DNA of 64,000 nucleotides from Enhygromyxa salina (GTDB lineage: Bacteria > Myxococcota_A > Polyangia > Nannocystales > Nannocystaceae). Positions 33,012 to 41,640 of the stretch are shown one piece after another. Both the position numbers and the translations under genes were made by a program. Each line of letters opens with the position of its first letter. Position 1 is the stretch's first letter. The stretch is taken from the NCBI RefSeq assembly GCF_000737335.2, contig NZ_JMCC02000034.1, forward strand, positions 19,938 to 83,937, given 5' to 3'. The notes beneath the pieces are model-generated. The model did not search any database and had not been told where the DNA came from. It saw nothing but the letters and a program-made list of their open reading frames with translations.

Positions 33012-33875
33012 GTGGTCTGCTCGCTGCGCCCTCTCGTGTTACTGCTCTCGTGCTCGATGTCGCTCGTCTGGGGCTGTGGGGTCGATGACGAACCCGCCGG
33101 GCAGATCACCGACGAGGCGGGCGAGGACACCGGGGAGCCCGCGTCATCGCTCGCGCCGGCCTCGGTCCGCTGGGTGCTCGAGTGGGAGCGTGCGCTGGAA
33201 CCCGGGTGGAGCAGCGTCAATGATCGCGGGTATACGATCACCGTCGAGGCTGGCTGGATCGGCAACTGGGGCGCGACGCTGATCCCCTGCACCGAGGACG
33301 ACGAGCAGGCCGCCGACGCGCGACAGCCCGAGACGAGCGAGCTGGGCTTGGCCTCACCTTGGCTGCCCGCGCGGGGCCACTCGAGCGGCGTCGACGATCT
33401 CTCGGCGGAGGTGTTTGATCTCGTCGAGTCCCTGACCGATCCAAGTGGGCCGCCCCGTGCCGCCCTCGAGCTCGAAGGCACCCGCTACTGCGGCGCCCAC
33501 TACCTGCTCGCGCCGATCAGCGAGTTCAGCGAGGGGGTCGAGCAGGCCGCCACCGCGCTCGAGCAGCTCGCGCCCGAGCTCGAGCTCGAGGGCGCGAGCG
33601 CGCTGATCCTCGGCACGTGGACCCACACCTCGGGCGCGGCCGGGTCGTTTGTGTTCCGCGCTGATCAGGCCTACGGCAAGATCCTCGAGCTCGAGATCGA
33701 CGCCGAGGTCGGCCAGCTCGACGGCGTGGGCGTCGACCTGCACGTGCGCCGGCCGCCCGACGGCATGTTCGACGGCGTCGACTTCGAGCTCGACCCGGCC
33801 GACGAGGCGGCCTGGACCGTGCTTGGCAACCTCGCACGCGGGACCCGCGTCGAAGCGCGCGCGAGTGAGCTCTGA
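33012..33875 (+). CDS. Predicted lipoprotein of unknown function
   Basis: A 287-residue protein starting at GTG 33012, with a leader ending SLVWGC (lipobox) and an acidic linker. The mature part has a beta-rich first half (YTITVEAGWIGNWGATLIPC) with a Cys pair, a His-containing segment (CGAHYLLAPI) and a very acidic, Glu/Leu-rich middle (EQLAPELELEGAS). No family was recognised. ATG 32919 is an alternative start that would put 31 residues in front of the signal peptide. It is flanked by other small lipoprotein genes on both strands. Confidence 0.65.
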   Translation: MVCSLRPLVLLLSCSMSLVWGCGVDDEPAGQITDEAGEDTGEPASSLAPASVRWVLEWERALEPGWSSVNDRGYTITVEAGWIGNWGATLIPCTEDDEQAADARQPETSELGLASPWLPARGHSSGVDDLSAEVFDLVESLTDPSGPPRAALELEGTRYCGAHYLLAPISEFSEGVEQAATALEQLAPELELEGASALILGTWTHTSGAAGSFVFRADQAYGKILELEIDAEVGQLDGVGVDLHVRRPPDGMFDGVDFELDPADEAAWTVLGNLARGTRVEARASEL

Positions 33876-33907
33876 AGCTCTGCGAGCGAGTCGCCCCGGT
33901 CTCGCCT

Positions 33908-34234
33908 CTATTCGCAGAACCCCTCGTCAGCCTTCCCACTGCAGCTCACCTGCGCGACGCCGTTGGGATTCATCGGTAGGCTGAAGCTACAGCTGTCGAC
34001 CGAGGCGACCTCCATGCGGCCGTTCGTGCGCCTATAGCCGTAGTCGCAGGCGGTCTCGCAGCCGATCGTTTCGCGGCTGAGCAGTCCGTAGTCGGTCACG
34101 ATTTCGTCGAGCTGTTCGGGGGTGAGCGACTCGTCGATCGTGAACGGCTCTGGCGTTGGGCAGTTCGTGCTCGCGCATGCCGTTGGCAGGATCGATGCGA
34201 GCACGATGGCGAACAGCGTGCGACGGGCAGCCAT
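33908..34234 (-). CDS. Small Cys-rich predicted lipoprotein
   Basis: A 108-residue protein with a lipoprotein signal (LFAIVLASILPTAC) at its start ATG 34234. The mature part is about 88 residues with five further Cys, including CETACDYGY, and a C-terminal Cys two residues from the end. This suggests a small disulfide-stabilised extracellular domain. Upstream in-frame codons are not needed. It converges with the preceding lipoprotein gene across 32 bases. Function unknown. Confidence 0.65.
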   Translation of the reverse strand: MAARRTLFAIVLASILPTACASTNCPTPEPFTIDESLTPEQLDEIVTDYGLLSRETIGCETACDYGYRRTNGRMEVASVDSCSFSLPMNPNGVAQVSCSGKADEGFCE

Positions 34235-34460
34235 GCGGAGATCATACGCCCATGCGAGAAGACCGGACTGAGAGTGCCCACCACCTGGTCCGCGTCCATG
34301 CCCACCTCCTCGACAAACCGCGCGAGTGTCGGAAGCTCGGGGCCGACTGACGAGACAGTCCAGAGCAGTCAGCCTCGACAGTCGATGGGCCGTACTCGGG
34401 CCCTGGTGGCCTCTGAGCGGCAATTCATGGTTGGCACGCGTCGTGCTCTAGCAGCCCGTC

Positions 34461-35735
34461 ATGATCACCAATCGAAGCGCACTGTGTACCGTCGCCACCG
34501 CCGTCACCTTGTTGACCGCGAGCCAAGCTCGAGCTGCCGTGGAGTCGCAAGAGGTCCTGACCCCGACCGACACCGTGTTGCTTGGCGGCATGCCCTACAC
34601 CAGCTCGACCGACGGCGAGTACCTGTTTAGCGGCGAGGTCTACCAGGGCGCTCCGGTCTACGTGCACGCGACCTCGGGATGGTCGCTCTACCGCCGCGCC
34701 AACGGCAAATGGCACCTCGACTTCGACGACATCTCGGAGGACTGGGCGGGGACTGTCGCCTACACCACCGACAGCGCCCAGACTCCCTGGGACGCGACCT
34801 GGAGCGGTGCGAACCAAGTAGCGACCCGCGTCGCTGGTGTCTACATGGAGATCCAGCATGGCATGAGTGGGACCTACCTGTTCGAGGGGACGACCCACGA
34901 CGGCATGCCGGTCTATACCCGCGGCGACAAGTTCATCTACTACCGAAGCGCGAACGACAGGTGGTACGTCTACGATCAGCTCGGGTCATCCACAGCCTGG
35001 TTCATCTCGGACGCGGGCTGCTCGTCCCCCGGCGGGTGCGGTGGCTTCAGCACCAACGACTATGAGGTGGTGATCACCAGTGACGTCGAGCTCGAGCTCG
35101 AGATCGCGCATGGCATGGCCGGGACCTTCACCTTCGACGGCACGGTCAGCGACGACGAGCCGGTCTACCAGCGGGCCGACAAGTTCATCTACAACCGCGA
35201 CGCCAACGACCGCTGGTACATCTACGACGTGCTGGCTTCGACCACGGCATGGTTCAGGTCCGACGCGGGCTGCGACAGCGCCTGGAACTGCGACGGCTAC
35301 TCGACCGCGCAGTACGACATCTCGCTGCTCCACGGCGGCATCGTGTCGAGCACCTCGGTCGCGCTCGAGACCAAATTCGGGACCTACGTCAAGGTCAACA
35401 ACGCCGGTGACACCTTCTCGGCCGACACCACGAGCACCGGGACCAAGAAGACCTTCGAGCTCATCGAGCTCAGCACCGGCTACACGCTGCTGCGCGCCCA
35501 CAACGGCAATTTCGTGTGTGAGAGCGGCGACGCCCTCGAGGCGACCCGCAACCAACCCGACGAGGACTGCTACTTCACGGCGTTCTATATCGACGACAAG
35601 GTCGCGTTCATGGCTCCCTCCGGTGAGTACATCGACGCCAACGGAACCAAGAACGTCCTCTTCACGGACATCGACGTCCGCGCCAATCAGACCAGCATCG
35701 GCGGGCACGAGAAGTTCACGCTCGTGAACATGTAG
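34461..35735 (+). CDS. Secreted protein with three internal repeats and a fascin-like beta-trefoil
   Basis: A 424-residue exported protein (signal cleavage after SQARA, about residue 25). Three homologous units of about 80-90 residues follow (about 28-120, 128-205, 210-287); units two and three share HGMxGTxxFxGT, PVYxRxDKFIYxRxANDRWYxYD, and TAWFxSDAGC. The last 130 residues resemble a fascin/ricin-like beta-trefoil (FGTYVKVNNAGDTFSAD, LLRAHNGNFVCESGD, VAFMAPSGEYIDANG). Both parts suggest carbohydrate binding or matrix association. The repeats are aromatic-rich, without catalytic motifs. ATG 34461 fits well. It is transcribed alone. Confidence 0.75.
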   Translation: MITNRSALCTVATAVTLLTASQARAAVESQEVLTPTDTVLLGGMPYTSSTDGEYLFSGEVYQGAPVYVHATSGWSLYRRANGKWHLDFDDISEDWAGTVAYTTDSAQTPWDATWSGANQVATRVAGVYMEIQHGMSGTYLFEGTTHDGMPVYTRGDKFIYYRSANDRWYVYDQLGSSTAWFISDAGCSSPGGCGGFSTNDYEVVITSDVELELEIAHGMAGTFTFDGTVSDDEPVYQRADKFIYNRDANDRWYIYDVLASTTAWFRSDAGCDSAWNCDGYSTAQYDISLLHGGIVSSTSVALETKFGTYVKVNNAGDTFSADTTSTGTKKTFELIELSTGYTLLRAHNGNFVCESGDALEATRNQPDEDCYFTAFYIDDKVAFMAPSGEYIDANGTKNVLFTDIDVRANQTSIGGHEKFTLVNM

Positions 35736-35771
35736 ACTGGTTCATTGAGCGCAGCGAGCTGTTCGGCCCCC

Positions 35772-36650
35772 TCACTCCACGTGGCCGCGAGCCCGACGCG
35801 GTCGCCGAGGCGGCCGCCCCCGGCGTGACAGCAGCAGCTGACGCAAGGCCGCCGCCGCCGGAGGCAGACGCTCGACCCCGAGGTGGACCAGCTCGAGCGG
35901 TCGGGGGATCGGCGTGAGCTCGGTCGCGACTTGGACGAGCGTGCCTTCGGCGAGATCACGAACCACGGCGTGGCGACTGACCAGCGCGAGGCCAATGCCC
36001 GCGCGGACGTTGCCCTTGACCGTGGCGATTGACCCGAGCTCCATGACGATGTCGGCGTCTGGCACCGCGGCGTCGAGCAGCGCGCGACTGGTCGTGCCTC
36101 GGCGGAACGCGACGAAGGGGGCGCGGGCGATCGTGGCCGGCTCGCCAAGCTCGAAGTCCGGCGCGGCCACGATGATCAGCTCGTCGACAAACCACGGCTC
36201 ACCGTCGGCCCCGCTGACGATCGCAATGTCGATCTCCCCCGCATGGAGGGCGTCGAGCGACTCGTGGGTGTTGGTCTCACGCAGCAGGAATCGTATGTCC
36301 GGGTGGGCGCGGCGATAGACGGCGAGGATCTCCGGAAGCAGATAGGTGCACGCGGTCGCCCCGGCGCCAACCCGAACCTCGCCGGCCCGCAGCCCCTCGA
36401 CCTCGGCAACTGCCCGCTCGCCGGCTTCGAGGGCTGCGATCGCAGCGAGGGCGTGGGGCAGGAGCGCCTCACCAGCGGCGGTCAGCGAGGCCCCGCTGCG
36501 GCCACGATGCAGCAACCGCGCGCCCATGTGGCGCTCGAGCCGACGGATCGCCGCGCTCAACGCCGGCTGCGTGAGGTGGGCCCGGCCCGCAGCCCGCGTG
36601 AAGTTACCCAGCTCGGCGATCAACACAAAATGACGCAGCTCCTCAATCAT
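35772..36650 (-). CDS. LysR-type transcriptional regulator
   Basis: A 292-residue LysR regulator. The N-terminal helix-turn-helix (ELRHFVLIAELGNFTRAAGR, AHLTQPALSAAIRRLE) and the periplasmic-binding-protein-like effector domain (VRVGAGATACTYLLPEILAV, ADGEPWFVDELIIVAA) are complete. The ATG at 36650 fits the family start. The gene is divergent from a TauE/SafE-type exporter, 70 bases away, the usual arrangement for a LysR regulator and its target. A palindromic AT-rich site occupies the gap. The effector is unknown, but a small anion is reasonable given the neighbour. Confidence 0.9.
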   Translation of the reverse strand: MIEELRHFVLIAELGNFTRAAGRAHLTQPALSAAIRRLERHMGARLLHRGRSGASLTAAGEALLPHALAAIAALEAGERAVAEVEGLRAGEVRVGAGATACTYLLPEILAVYRRAHPDIRFLLRETNTHESLDALHAGEIDIAIVSGADGEPWFVDELIIVAAPDFELGEPATIARAPFVAFRRGTTSRALLDAAVPDADIVMELGSIATVKGNVRAGIGLALVSRHAVVRDLAEGTLVQVATELTPIPRPLELVHLGVERLPPAAAALRQLLLSRRGRPPRRPRRARGHVE

Positions 36651-36659
36651 AAACAAAAG

Positions 36660-36682
36660 TTATCATAGACCGGATAATTATC
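36660..36682. promoter_or_regulatory. Candidate LysR operator: TTATC-N8-GATAATTATC
   Basis: TTATC (36,660-36,664) and GATAA (36,673-36,677) form an inverted repeat across eight bases, and GATAATTATC (36,673-36,682) is itself a perfect palindrome, giving three related half sites. It lies between the divergent LysR and exporter genes, right where a LysR regulator would bind, and stands out as AT-rich. Confidence 0.55.
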
Positions 36683-36720
36683 GATTGGCCCCCGACCCAG
36701 GGCAGCGCCATGGTCAGTCC

Positions 36721-37455
36721 GTGGCCGTTCCGTTCACCCTCGCGTTGCTGGTCGCGGCCCTTCTGGGGGTCGGCGCCGGGCTGATCACGACCGTCGCGGG
36801 CTTCGGCGGTGGGATCGTGCTCGCGCTCTCGCTCGCCCCGGTCCTCGGACCCGCGGCGGCGCTGGTGGTGGCCGCGCCGGCCCTGGCCGTCGGCCACATC
36901 CACCGCGCGCGGGTCTATCGTGAACACATCGACGCCCGGGTCGCACGTCGCTTCGCGCTGGGAGCAGCCCCTGGCGCGGTCGCGGGGGGCCTGGTCGCAG
37001 CGAGCGTGCCCGAGTCGGTCCTCGGCGTCGGTTTGCTGGCCGCCGCTGGCTTGGCTGTGTTGCAAGCGCTCGGGCTGATCCCGAGTGACCTTGGCCGTCG
37101 GGCCGTGATCCCAGGCGCGGCCGCGGTCGGATTCCTGGCCGCGTCGTGCGGAGGCGGCGGGGTCATGCTGCCACCCACGTTAATGTCGGCCGGGCTCGAA
37201 GGCCGGCGCTTCGTGGCGACCGCAGCGACCGGGGCGTTGGTCGTGCAATCGGTGCGGATCGCCACCTATGGCGCGCTCGGGCTGATGGAGCTTGGCCAGG
37301 TCCCGCTGATGGTCGCCGCAGGGTTCGGCCTGATCGGCGGCAACGCGCTGGGCCGACGACACGCCCGCGGACTCGATGACGCCCGCACGGCGCGGTGGAC
37401 CCGGGCAACGCTCGCGCTGGCGATCACGCTTGGTGTGGTCAATGCGCTGGTCTAG
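36721..37455 (+). CDS. TauE/SafE (TSUP) family membrane transporter
   Basis: A 244-residue integral membrane protein with about eight helices, typical of the sulfite exporter TauE/SafE family: GAGLITTVAGFGGGIV in helix 1 and the repeat-like AASCGGGGVMLPPTLMSAG in the second half mark the two internally duplicated units. Members export sulfite, sulfoacetate or other small organic acids. GTG 36721 gives the cleanest N-terminus; a TTG 36 bases upstream is possible. The divergent LysR gene probably controls it. No sulfur-metabolism gene is nearby; cysDN is over 19 kb away. Confidence 0.83.
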   Translation: MAVPFTLALLVAALLGVGAGLITTVAGFGGGIVLALSLAPVLGPAAALVVAAPALAVGHIHRARVYREHIDARVARRFALGAAPGAVAGGLVAASVPESVLGVGLLAAAGLAVLQALGLIPSDLGRRAVIPGAAAVGFLAASCGGGGVMLPPTLMSAGLEGRRFVATAATGALVVQSVRIATYGALGLMELGQVPLMVAAGFGLIGGNALGRRHARGLDDARTARWTRATLALAITLGVVNALV

Positions 37456-37556
37456 CTCTAGCAGCAAGCTCGAGATCCCCAGAGCGGCGATCGGCCGGCA
37501 AGGCCCCACAGCGTCGGTGGTCCGCTACCTTTTGGCGTGTTACTCCCACGTGGGTC

Positions 37557-38114
37557 ATGGCAGAAAAAGCCACTGTTGACTCTCTCGTAGATCGAGCGCT
37601 GCGCTCCGGCGATATCGTGGCGGTCCGTCGTCTCTACGATCGGGTCAAGTTCGCGGAGTCCAAGCTCGACGATCCCACGCCGGTCTTCGCCGTGGTCGGG
37701 GCGAGGATGCACGAGATCCTTCACCTGCTCTTTCACCCCACGGACATCGAGCTCCAGGGTTGTATGATCAGCATGATCCGGCGGGTGGGGATGGACGCGG
37801 CCGCGATCGATCGGCTGCTCTCGCAGCAGGCATCGTGGCGGCCAATGGGTGAGAATCGCTTCGCCGAGGCCCTCGCCAAGGCCGAGGAGCTGACCAAGGT
37901 CGTCGAGGATGGACTGCTAGAGCTCTTGGAGTGCGGGACTTCAGCCAGCAGTCCGGGCTGGGTCGTCGCGCCCAGCTTGGGCCGCTCGCGCCGGCAGAGC
38001 ACGGCCGATGCGCTGCGCCGCGCCGAGGCCCGGGGGAACCCGCGAGCTGGGGATTCCGCCAGCATGATCGAGAAGAGGTTGTCCGCGGCTGAAGGTGCGG
38101 TGCCCGTGCCGTGA
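37557..38114 (+). CDS. Hypothetical helical protein
   Basis: A 185-residue protein with no signal peptide. Residues 1-130 look wholly alpha-helical and regular in heptads (SLVDRALRSGDIVAVRRLYD, VVGARMHEILHLLF, AEALAKAEELTKVVEDG), followed by a basic, Gly/Ser/Arg-rich tail (RSRRQS) likely to be disordered. It is not like any family I know. ATG 37557 follows a CACGTG palindrome by a few bases. An in-frame upstream extension would overlap the exporter gene. Cytoplasmic, probably an interaction or scaffold protein. Confidence 0.55.
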   Translation: MAEKATVDSLVDRALRSGDIVAVRRLYDRVKFAESKLDDPTPVFAVVGARMHEILHLLFHPTDIELQGCMISMIRRVGMDAAAIDRLLSQQASWRPMGENRFAEALAKAEELTKVVEDGLLELLECGTSASSPGWVVAPSLGRSRRQSTADALRRAEARGNPRAGDSASMIEKRLSAAEGAVPVP

Positions 38115-38223
38115 GGTGCCGGTTGGTGCCCCGGTCCCCCTCGGGCCCCGCACCGTGGATTTCCTCGCGTTCGGATCGTCCGGGTTCGTGGGCGCGAGCA
38201 CCAGCGCGGGCCTGGCCCACATC

Positions 38224-38283
38224 CCAATCCAGTGAGCTCACGGCCAATCCAGTGAGCTCACGGCCAATCCAGTGAGCTCACGG
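38224..38283. repeat. Three 20-bp direct repeats, each with the palindrome GTGAGCTCAC
   Basis: The units at 38,224-38,243, 38,244-38,263 and 38,264-38,283 are perfect copies of CCAATCCAGTGAGCTCACGG. Each holds the perfect 10-bp palindrome GTGAGCTCAC, so the three dyads are spaced 20 bases apart, close to two helical turns. The array lies between convergent genes. It could be a binding array for a dimeric protein or a recently expanded repeat. Confidence 0.9.
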
Positions 38284-38294
38284 CCGGCCCTGGA

Positions 38295-39119
38295 TCAGCC
38301 GTCGAGCACGAGCAAGCCCTTCACGCCGAGGGACTCGTGGTCGAGACACATACTTTGCGGGTAGTAGCGGGCCTCTTCGACCAGGACCTGGTAGCCGCCG
38401 ACCGTCCCTAGGTTGCCCTGCAGGATCGTGGTGATCTCGCCCCCGAGCGTGAGCTCGAGCGCCTGAGGCTCGACGGGCCCGCACGGCGCCTCTTCGTAGG
38501 TCGGGCAGCCAAGGGACACTTGCCGGATCTCGAACGGCTCGAAGCTGAAGTCGGGGAAGACGAACGGATCTGGTGCGGGCTCGACAGCATCGATCCCCGC
38601 GAGCACGAGCGTGTCGTCAATGCGGAGGGTGAAGAAGCGATAGGGATCTCCGGGGAGCTCACTCGAGGCCTTGACCCAGTGGAGTTCGACCTGCGTCATC
38701 AACTCCGCGGTGACTTCGATAGATTCGCTCGCGCCCACGACCAAGGTGATCTCGCTTGGCACGGGATCCTCATTTTGGCTCACGCAGCCCGTGAGCGTGA
38801 GCGTGTGGATGTCTTGTTCGAGGTCCGCCCCCATGAGGGTGCAGCTCGCGTTCCAGGCCGCCTCGACCTCGTTGGGTTCGACGTAGAAGTCGACTGTCAC
38901 GTCGGCTTGGGCATCGCAAGCGGCAGGGTCGCCATCGCCATCGCCGTCGCCATCGCCATCGCCATCGCCATCGCCGTCACCGTCGCCGTCACCGTCACCG
39001 TCACCGTCACCCTCCCCCTCAGTGGAGTCCTCACCAACATCGAGGAGCTCGGGATCCGCGACGCACGCGCCGACGACGAGAGGGAGACCCGAGACCGCGA
39101 GACAAAAGATCCTGTTCAT
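38295..39119 (-). CDS. Lipoprotein with (GD)n spacer, unknown C-terminal domain
   Basis: A 274-residue lipoprotein (lipobox VVGAC, residue about 19; start ATG 39119). A (Gly-Asp)n tract fills about residues 35-67. The mature domain of about 200 residues is beta-rich, with four or more Cys (ACDAQADVTVDFY, ASCTLMG, TGCVSQN, SLGCPTYEEAPCG) and no recognisable active site. Downstream of the stop lies the GTGAGCTCAC array. The upstream gene is a sigma factor fused to a membrane segment on the same strand, 43 bases away, so the two may be co-transcribed. Confidence 0.75.
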   Translation of the reverse strand: MNRIFCLAVSGLPLVVGACVADPELLDVGEDSTEGEGDGDGDGDGDGDGDGDGDGDGDGDGDGDPAACDAQADVTVDFYVEPNEVEAAWNASCTLMGADLEQDIHTLTLTGCVSQNEDPVPSEITLVVGASESIEVTAELMTQVELHWVKASSELPGDPYRFFTLRIDDTLVLAGIDAVEPAPDPFVFPDFSFEPFEIRQVSLGCPTYEEAPCGPVEPQALELTLGGEITTILQGNLGTVGGYQVLVEEARYYPQSMCLDHESLGVKGLLVLDG

Positions 39120-39162
39120 GATCCTTGGTGTCCGCCCACCGACGCTTTCGTGATCGCGGCGC

Positions 39163-40332
39163 TCACCAACATGCCGCTTCGATGTTGCGGTTGGCGTGCG
39201 CGCGGTTCCACTCGTCGGCGAGGGCCTCTGCCTCGGCTCCACGCTCGAGCAGACACAGAGCCCCGACCTCGGTGACCGCGCGCTCCCACGCCAGCTCGCC
39301 GCGCGCGTCGAGGCGTCGGACCAGCGCCAGCGCCTGCCTTGGCCGTCCTTCGAGCATCGCGCTGCGGGCTGCCTCGAACACCTCCGCCTCCGAGCGCGCC
39401 GCCGTGTTGCCGGCCGACCCTTGCGCGCCTCGGTCGTCGGGCTTCGCGTCCAAGGCCGGCGGCAACTCGACGCGGCTCGGCTCGTCCTGCACCTGCGTTG
39501 GCTTGGCTGGGGCCTCGTCCTTCACCGGAGCCGCCACGGTTGCTGGCTGCCTCGCTTGGGAGTCAGGATCGGGCGCATCGGCCACGCTGGACGGGCCCGG
39601 ATCCGTTGCGCTCGAGGACAGCTGCCACGCGAGCGCGACCCCGGCGAGACACAGGCCGGCCACCAGGCCCCACCCCCAAGCACCCATACCCAAGCTGGCC
39701 GCCGCGCCCGACTCGACAGGCCCGAGGGCGGCGAGGATCAACGCGCGGTTGCGCATTCGCTCCTCGGACGGTGCCACGGGTGGATCGCTGCGGAGCTGAT
39801 CACACAGCGCCGGTACGGGCCCGCGCTGCTCGAAGCGCTGCTCGAACGCCTTTCGTGCCGCGCGCAGGCGCGAGTGGACCGTGTTGTTGTTGAGCCCGAG
39901 GGCCGCGGCGATCTCCCGGCCGCGCATGCCCTCGAGCTCCGCGAGCACGAACACTTCGCGCTTGCCAGCGTCGAGCTCGACGAGAAACTCGGCGAGCAAG
40001 CGGATCGCCAGACCCCGCTGCGCGCCCAGCTCAGTACCCGAGCGCGTCGCGGGCTCGAGCGCGCTGCAAACCTCCGAGAGCGCGAGGTGTTTACGCTCGG
40101 CCCGCTGCCTCCCGCGCCGGTGGTTGCGAGAAACGTTGACCAGGATCGAGAACAGCCACGTTGACGCCTTCGAGCGCTGCTCGAATTCGTCACGGCGACG
40201 ATAGGCGACCAGGAAGGTCTCCTGAACCACGTCGTCGAGGCTCGCCGGGCGCACACCGAGGCGTAGCGCGCTGCGCCACACGAAGTCATAGTGCCGACGA
40301 TAGAGGCGATCGAAGCTGGGAGCGCGGGCCAT
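39163..40332 (-). CDS. Sigma-70 family factor fused to a transmembrane segment and C-terminal domain
   Basis: A 389-residue protein. Residues 1-180 are a complete ECF-type sigma factor: sigma2 with LYRRHYDFVWRSALRLGV and DDVVQETFLVAYRR, and sigma4 with LEGMRGREIAAALGLNNNTV. A membrane helix follows at about residues 222-245 (GWGLVAGLCLAGVALAW), then a Pro/Ala/Asp-rich region and a small helical end (RQALALVRRLDARGELAWER) resembling tetratricopeptide-like helices. Such membrane-attached sigma factors are known in myxobacteria, usually next to a gene like the one diverging here. Starting at ATG 40332, it is 84 bases from that divergent gene. The membrane part may hold the sigma factor until released. 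Confidence 0.85.
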   Translation of the reverse strand: MARAPSFDRLYRRHYDFVWRSALRLGVRPASLDDVVQETFLVAYRRRDEFEQRSKASTWLFSILVNVSRNHRRGRQRAERKHLALSEVCSALEPATRSGTELGAQRGLAIRLLAEFLVELDAGKREVFVLAELEGMRGREIAAALGLNNNTVHSRLRAARKAFEQRFEQRGPVPALCDQLRSDPPVAPSEERMRNRALILAALGPVESGAAASLGMGAWGWGLVAGLCLAGVALAWQLSSSATDPGPSSVADAPDPDSQARQPATVAAPVKDEAPAKPTQVQDEPSRVELPPALDAKPDDRGAQGSAGNTAARSEAEVFEAARSAMLEGRPRQALALVRRLDARGELAWERAVTEVGALCLLERGAEAEALADEWNRAHANRNIEAACW

Positions 40333-40416
40333 GGACGAGTGGACAGTTCTTTGTGTCCGGATGCGCGTGTTCACGTCGAGCTTGCCACAATCACAGCGTC
40401 CCAGCACACTGCGCCC

Positions 40417-41562
40417 GTGGTCCGAGCCGCGCTACTGCTGGGCTCCGTCTTGCACTTCGTGGGCCCGGAGCCGGGCACGGACATCGTCTGGGACGCCCCG
40501 CTCGCCTGCCCGGGCCCCGATGAATTCGAGGCGCTGCTGGCCTACTACCTCGGCGGAGATCCCCACGACGCCCTGCAGGAGCGACAGCTCGAGCTCAGGG
40601 CGAGCGCATATCCGGACGCGACGGGGTTCGGCTGGGCCGTCGAGCTTCAAGTCGAGAGCCGCAGCGAGACCGTCGATCTTCAACCCGTGCGCCACGAGGT
40701 CCAAGCTACCGACTGCCGGACCCTCGCCGCCCAGGCGGCGGCGCTGGCGGCGACCACGATCGATCCCTTCTCTTACCTGCGAACGACGGGGCCGCTGCCG
40801 GCCCCGCCGTCCCCGCTTCCTGCGATCTTGCCGAGACCTCAACCGGCTCGGCCCACGACGCCCGTCGTCCAGTACCCCCGCGCCACCAGCCACCGCGCCA
40901 CGAGGCGCCCGCTTCCGTCGGACTCACCGGCACCCTCGCCGACCCCGTCCCCCACTCCACCCTCGCCAACCCTAGCTTCGTCGTCACCCTCGCCGACCCC
41001 GTCCCCCGCCCCGCCCCCACCTCCGCTCGCGCCCCCCATCCAACTGCGTGGCTTCGTCTCGGCTTCGGCGAGCCTCGGGCTCAACCTAATCGGCGTCGCC
41101 ACGCCCGGCATCCACGCGCAGCTCGGCGTCGAGCGTGGCCTGCTGCGCGTGTCGGGCCACGGCGGAGTCGAGCTCGCCGGGCGCTTTCGATCGCCGACAG
41201 ACCCCAGCGTGGGCGCGTCGCTACGGGCGTGGGAGCTGGGTCTGCGCGCGTGCGCAGCTCCCCGCTTCGACCGGCTCGGGCTGCGGGCGTGCGCGGCCGG
41301 GGCGGGCGGCCAGATCCGGGCCGAAGGTGTCGGCGTGCAGCAAGCCAAGATCGCCCGTCAACCCTGGGCATGGCTGGCCCCGGAGCTTGGCCTCGCGTGG
41401 CACTTCAGCGAGGACGTGGCGGTGTTCGCCGACATCGGCCTCAGCGTCGCTCTCAGGCGGCCGCAGTTCTACGTCGAGCGCCCGGATACCTCGTTCACGC
41501 TCCCCCTCGTGGCCGGGCGGGGCCGCCTCGGGCTCGAGCTTCGCTTTCCCCGCGCGCGCTGA
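40417..41562 (+). CDS. Putative outer-membrane beta-barrel protein with Pro/Ser-rich linker
   Basis: A 381-residue protein that begins with a hydrophobic leader (VVRAALLLGSVLHFVG) at GTG 40417. Residues about 20-140 form an N-terminal alpha/beta domain (DIVWDAPLACPGPDEFEAL, ATDCRTLAAQAAALA), followed by a long low-complexity linker of Pro, Ser, Thr and Ala (about residues 145-220), and an end of alternating hydrophobic strands (GFVSASASLGLNLIGVAT, GRGRLGLELRFPRAR) typical of a small beta-barrel. It is divergent from the membrane-linked sigma factor, as in other myxobacteria, and may be its signal input or target. An upstream ATG at 40291 would place unrelated residues before the leader. Confidence 0.75.
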   Translation: MVRAALLLGSVLHFVGPEPGTDIVWDAPLACPGPDEFEALLAYYLGGDPHDALQERQLELRASAYPDATGFGWAVELQVESRSETVDLQPVRHEVQATDCRTLAAQAAALAATTIDPFSYLRTTGPLPAPPSPLPAILPRPQPARPTTPVVQYPRATSHRATRRPLPSDSPAPSPTPSPTPPSPTLASSSPSPTPSPAPPPPPLAPPIQLRGFVSASASLGLNLIGVATPGIHAQLGVERGLLRVSGHGGVELAGRFRSPTDPSVGASLRAWELGLRACAAPRFDRLGLRACAAGAGGQIRAEGVGVQQAKIARQPWAWLAPELGLAWHFSEDVAVFADIGLSVALRRPQFYVERPDTSFTLPLVAGRGRLGLELRFPRAR

Positions 41563-41640
41563 CCAGCCTCGAGCTCGTCGATACCATCGAAGAGGCTCTT
41601 CGTCGCTATCAGCGCTTGATTTGGGGCTAGAATCGGGGAC

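Noticed and set aside
36721..37455. TauE/SafE exporter as part of the cysDN sulfate system
   Set aside because: The genes are over 19 kb apart, with no shared sites, and the exporter has its own divergent LysR gene.
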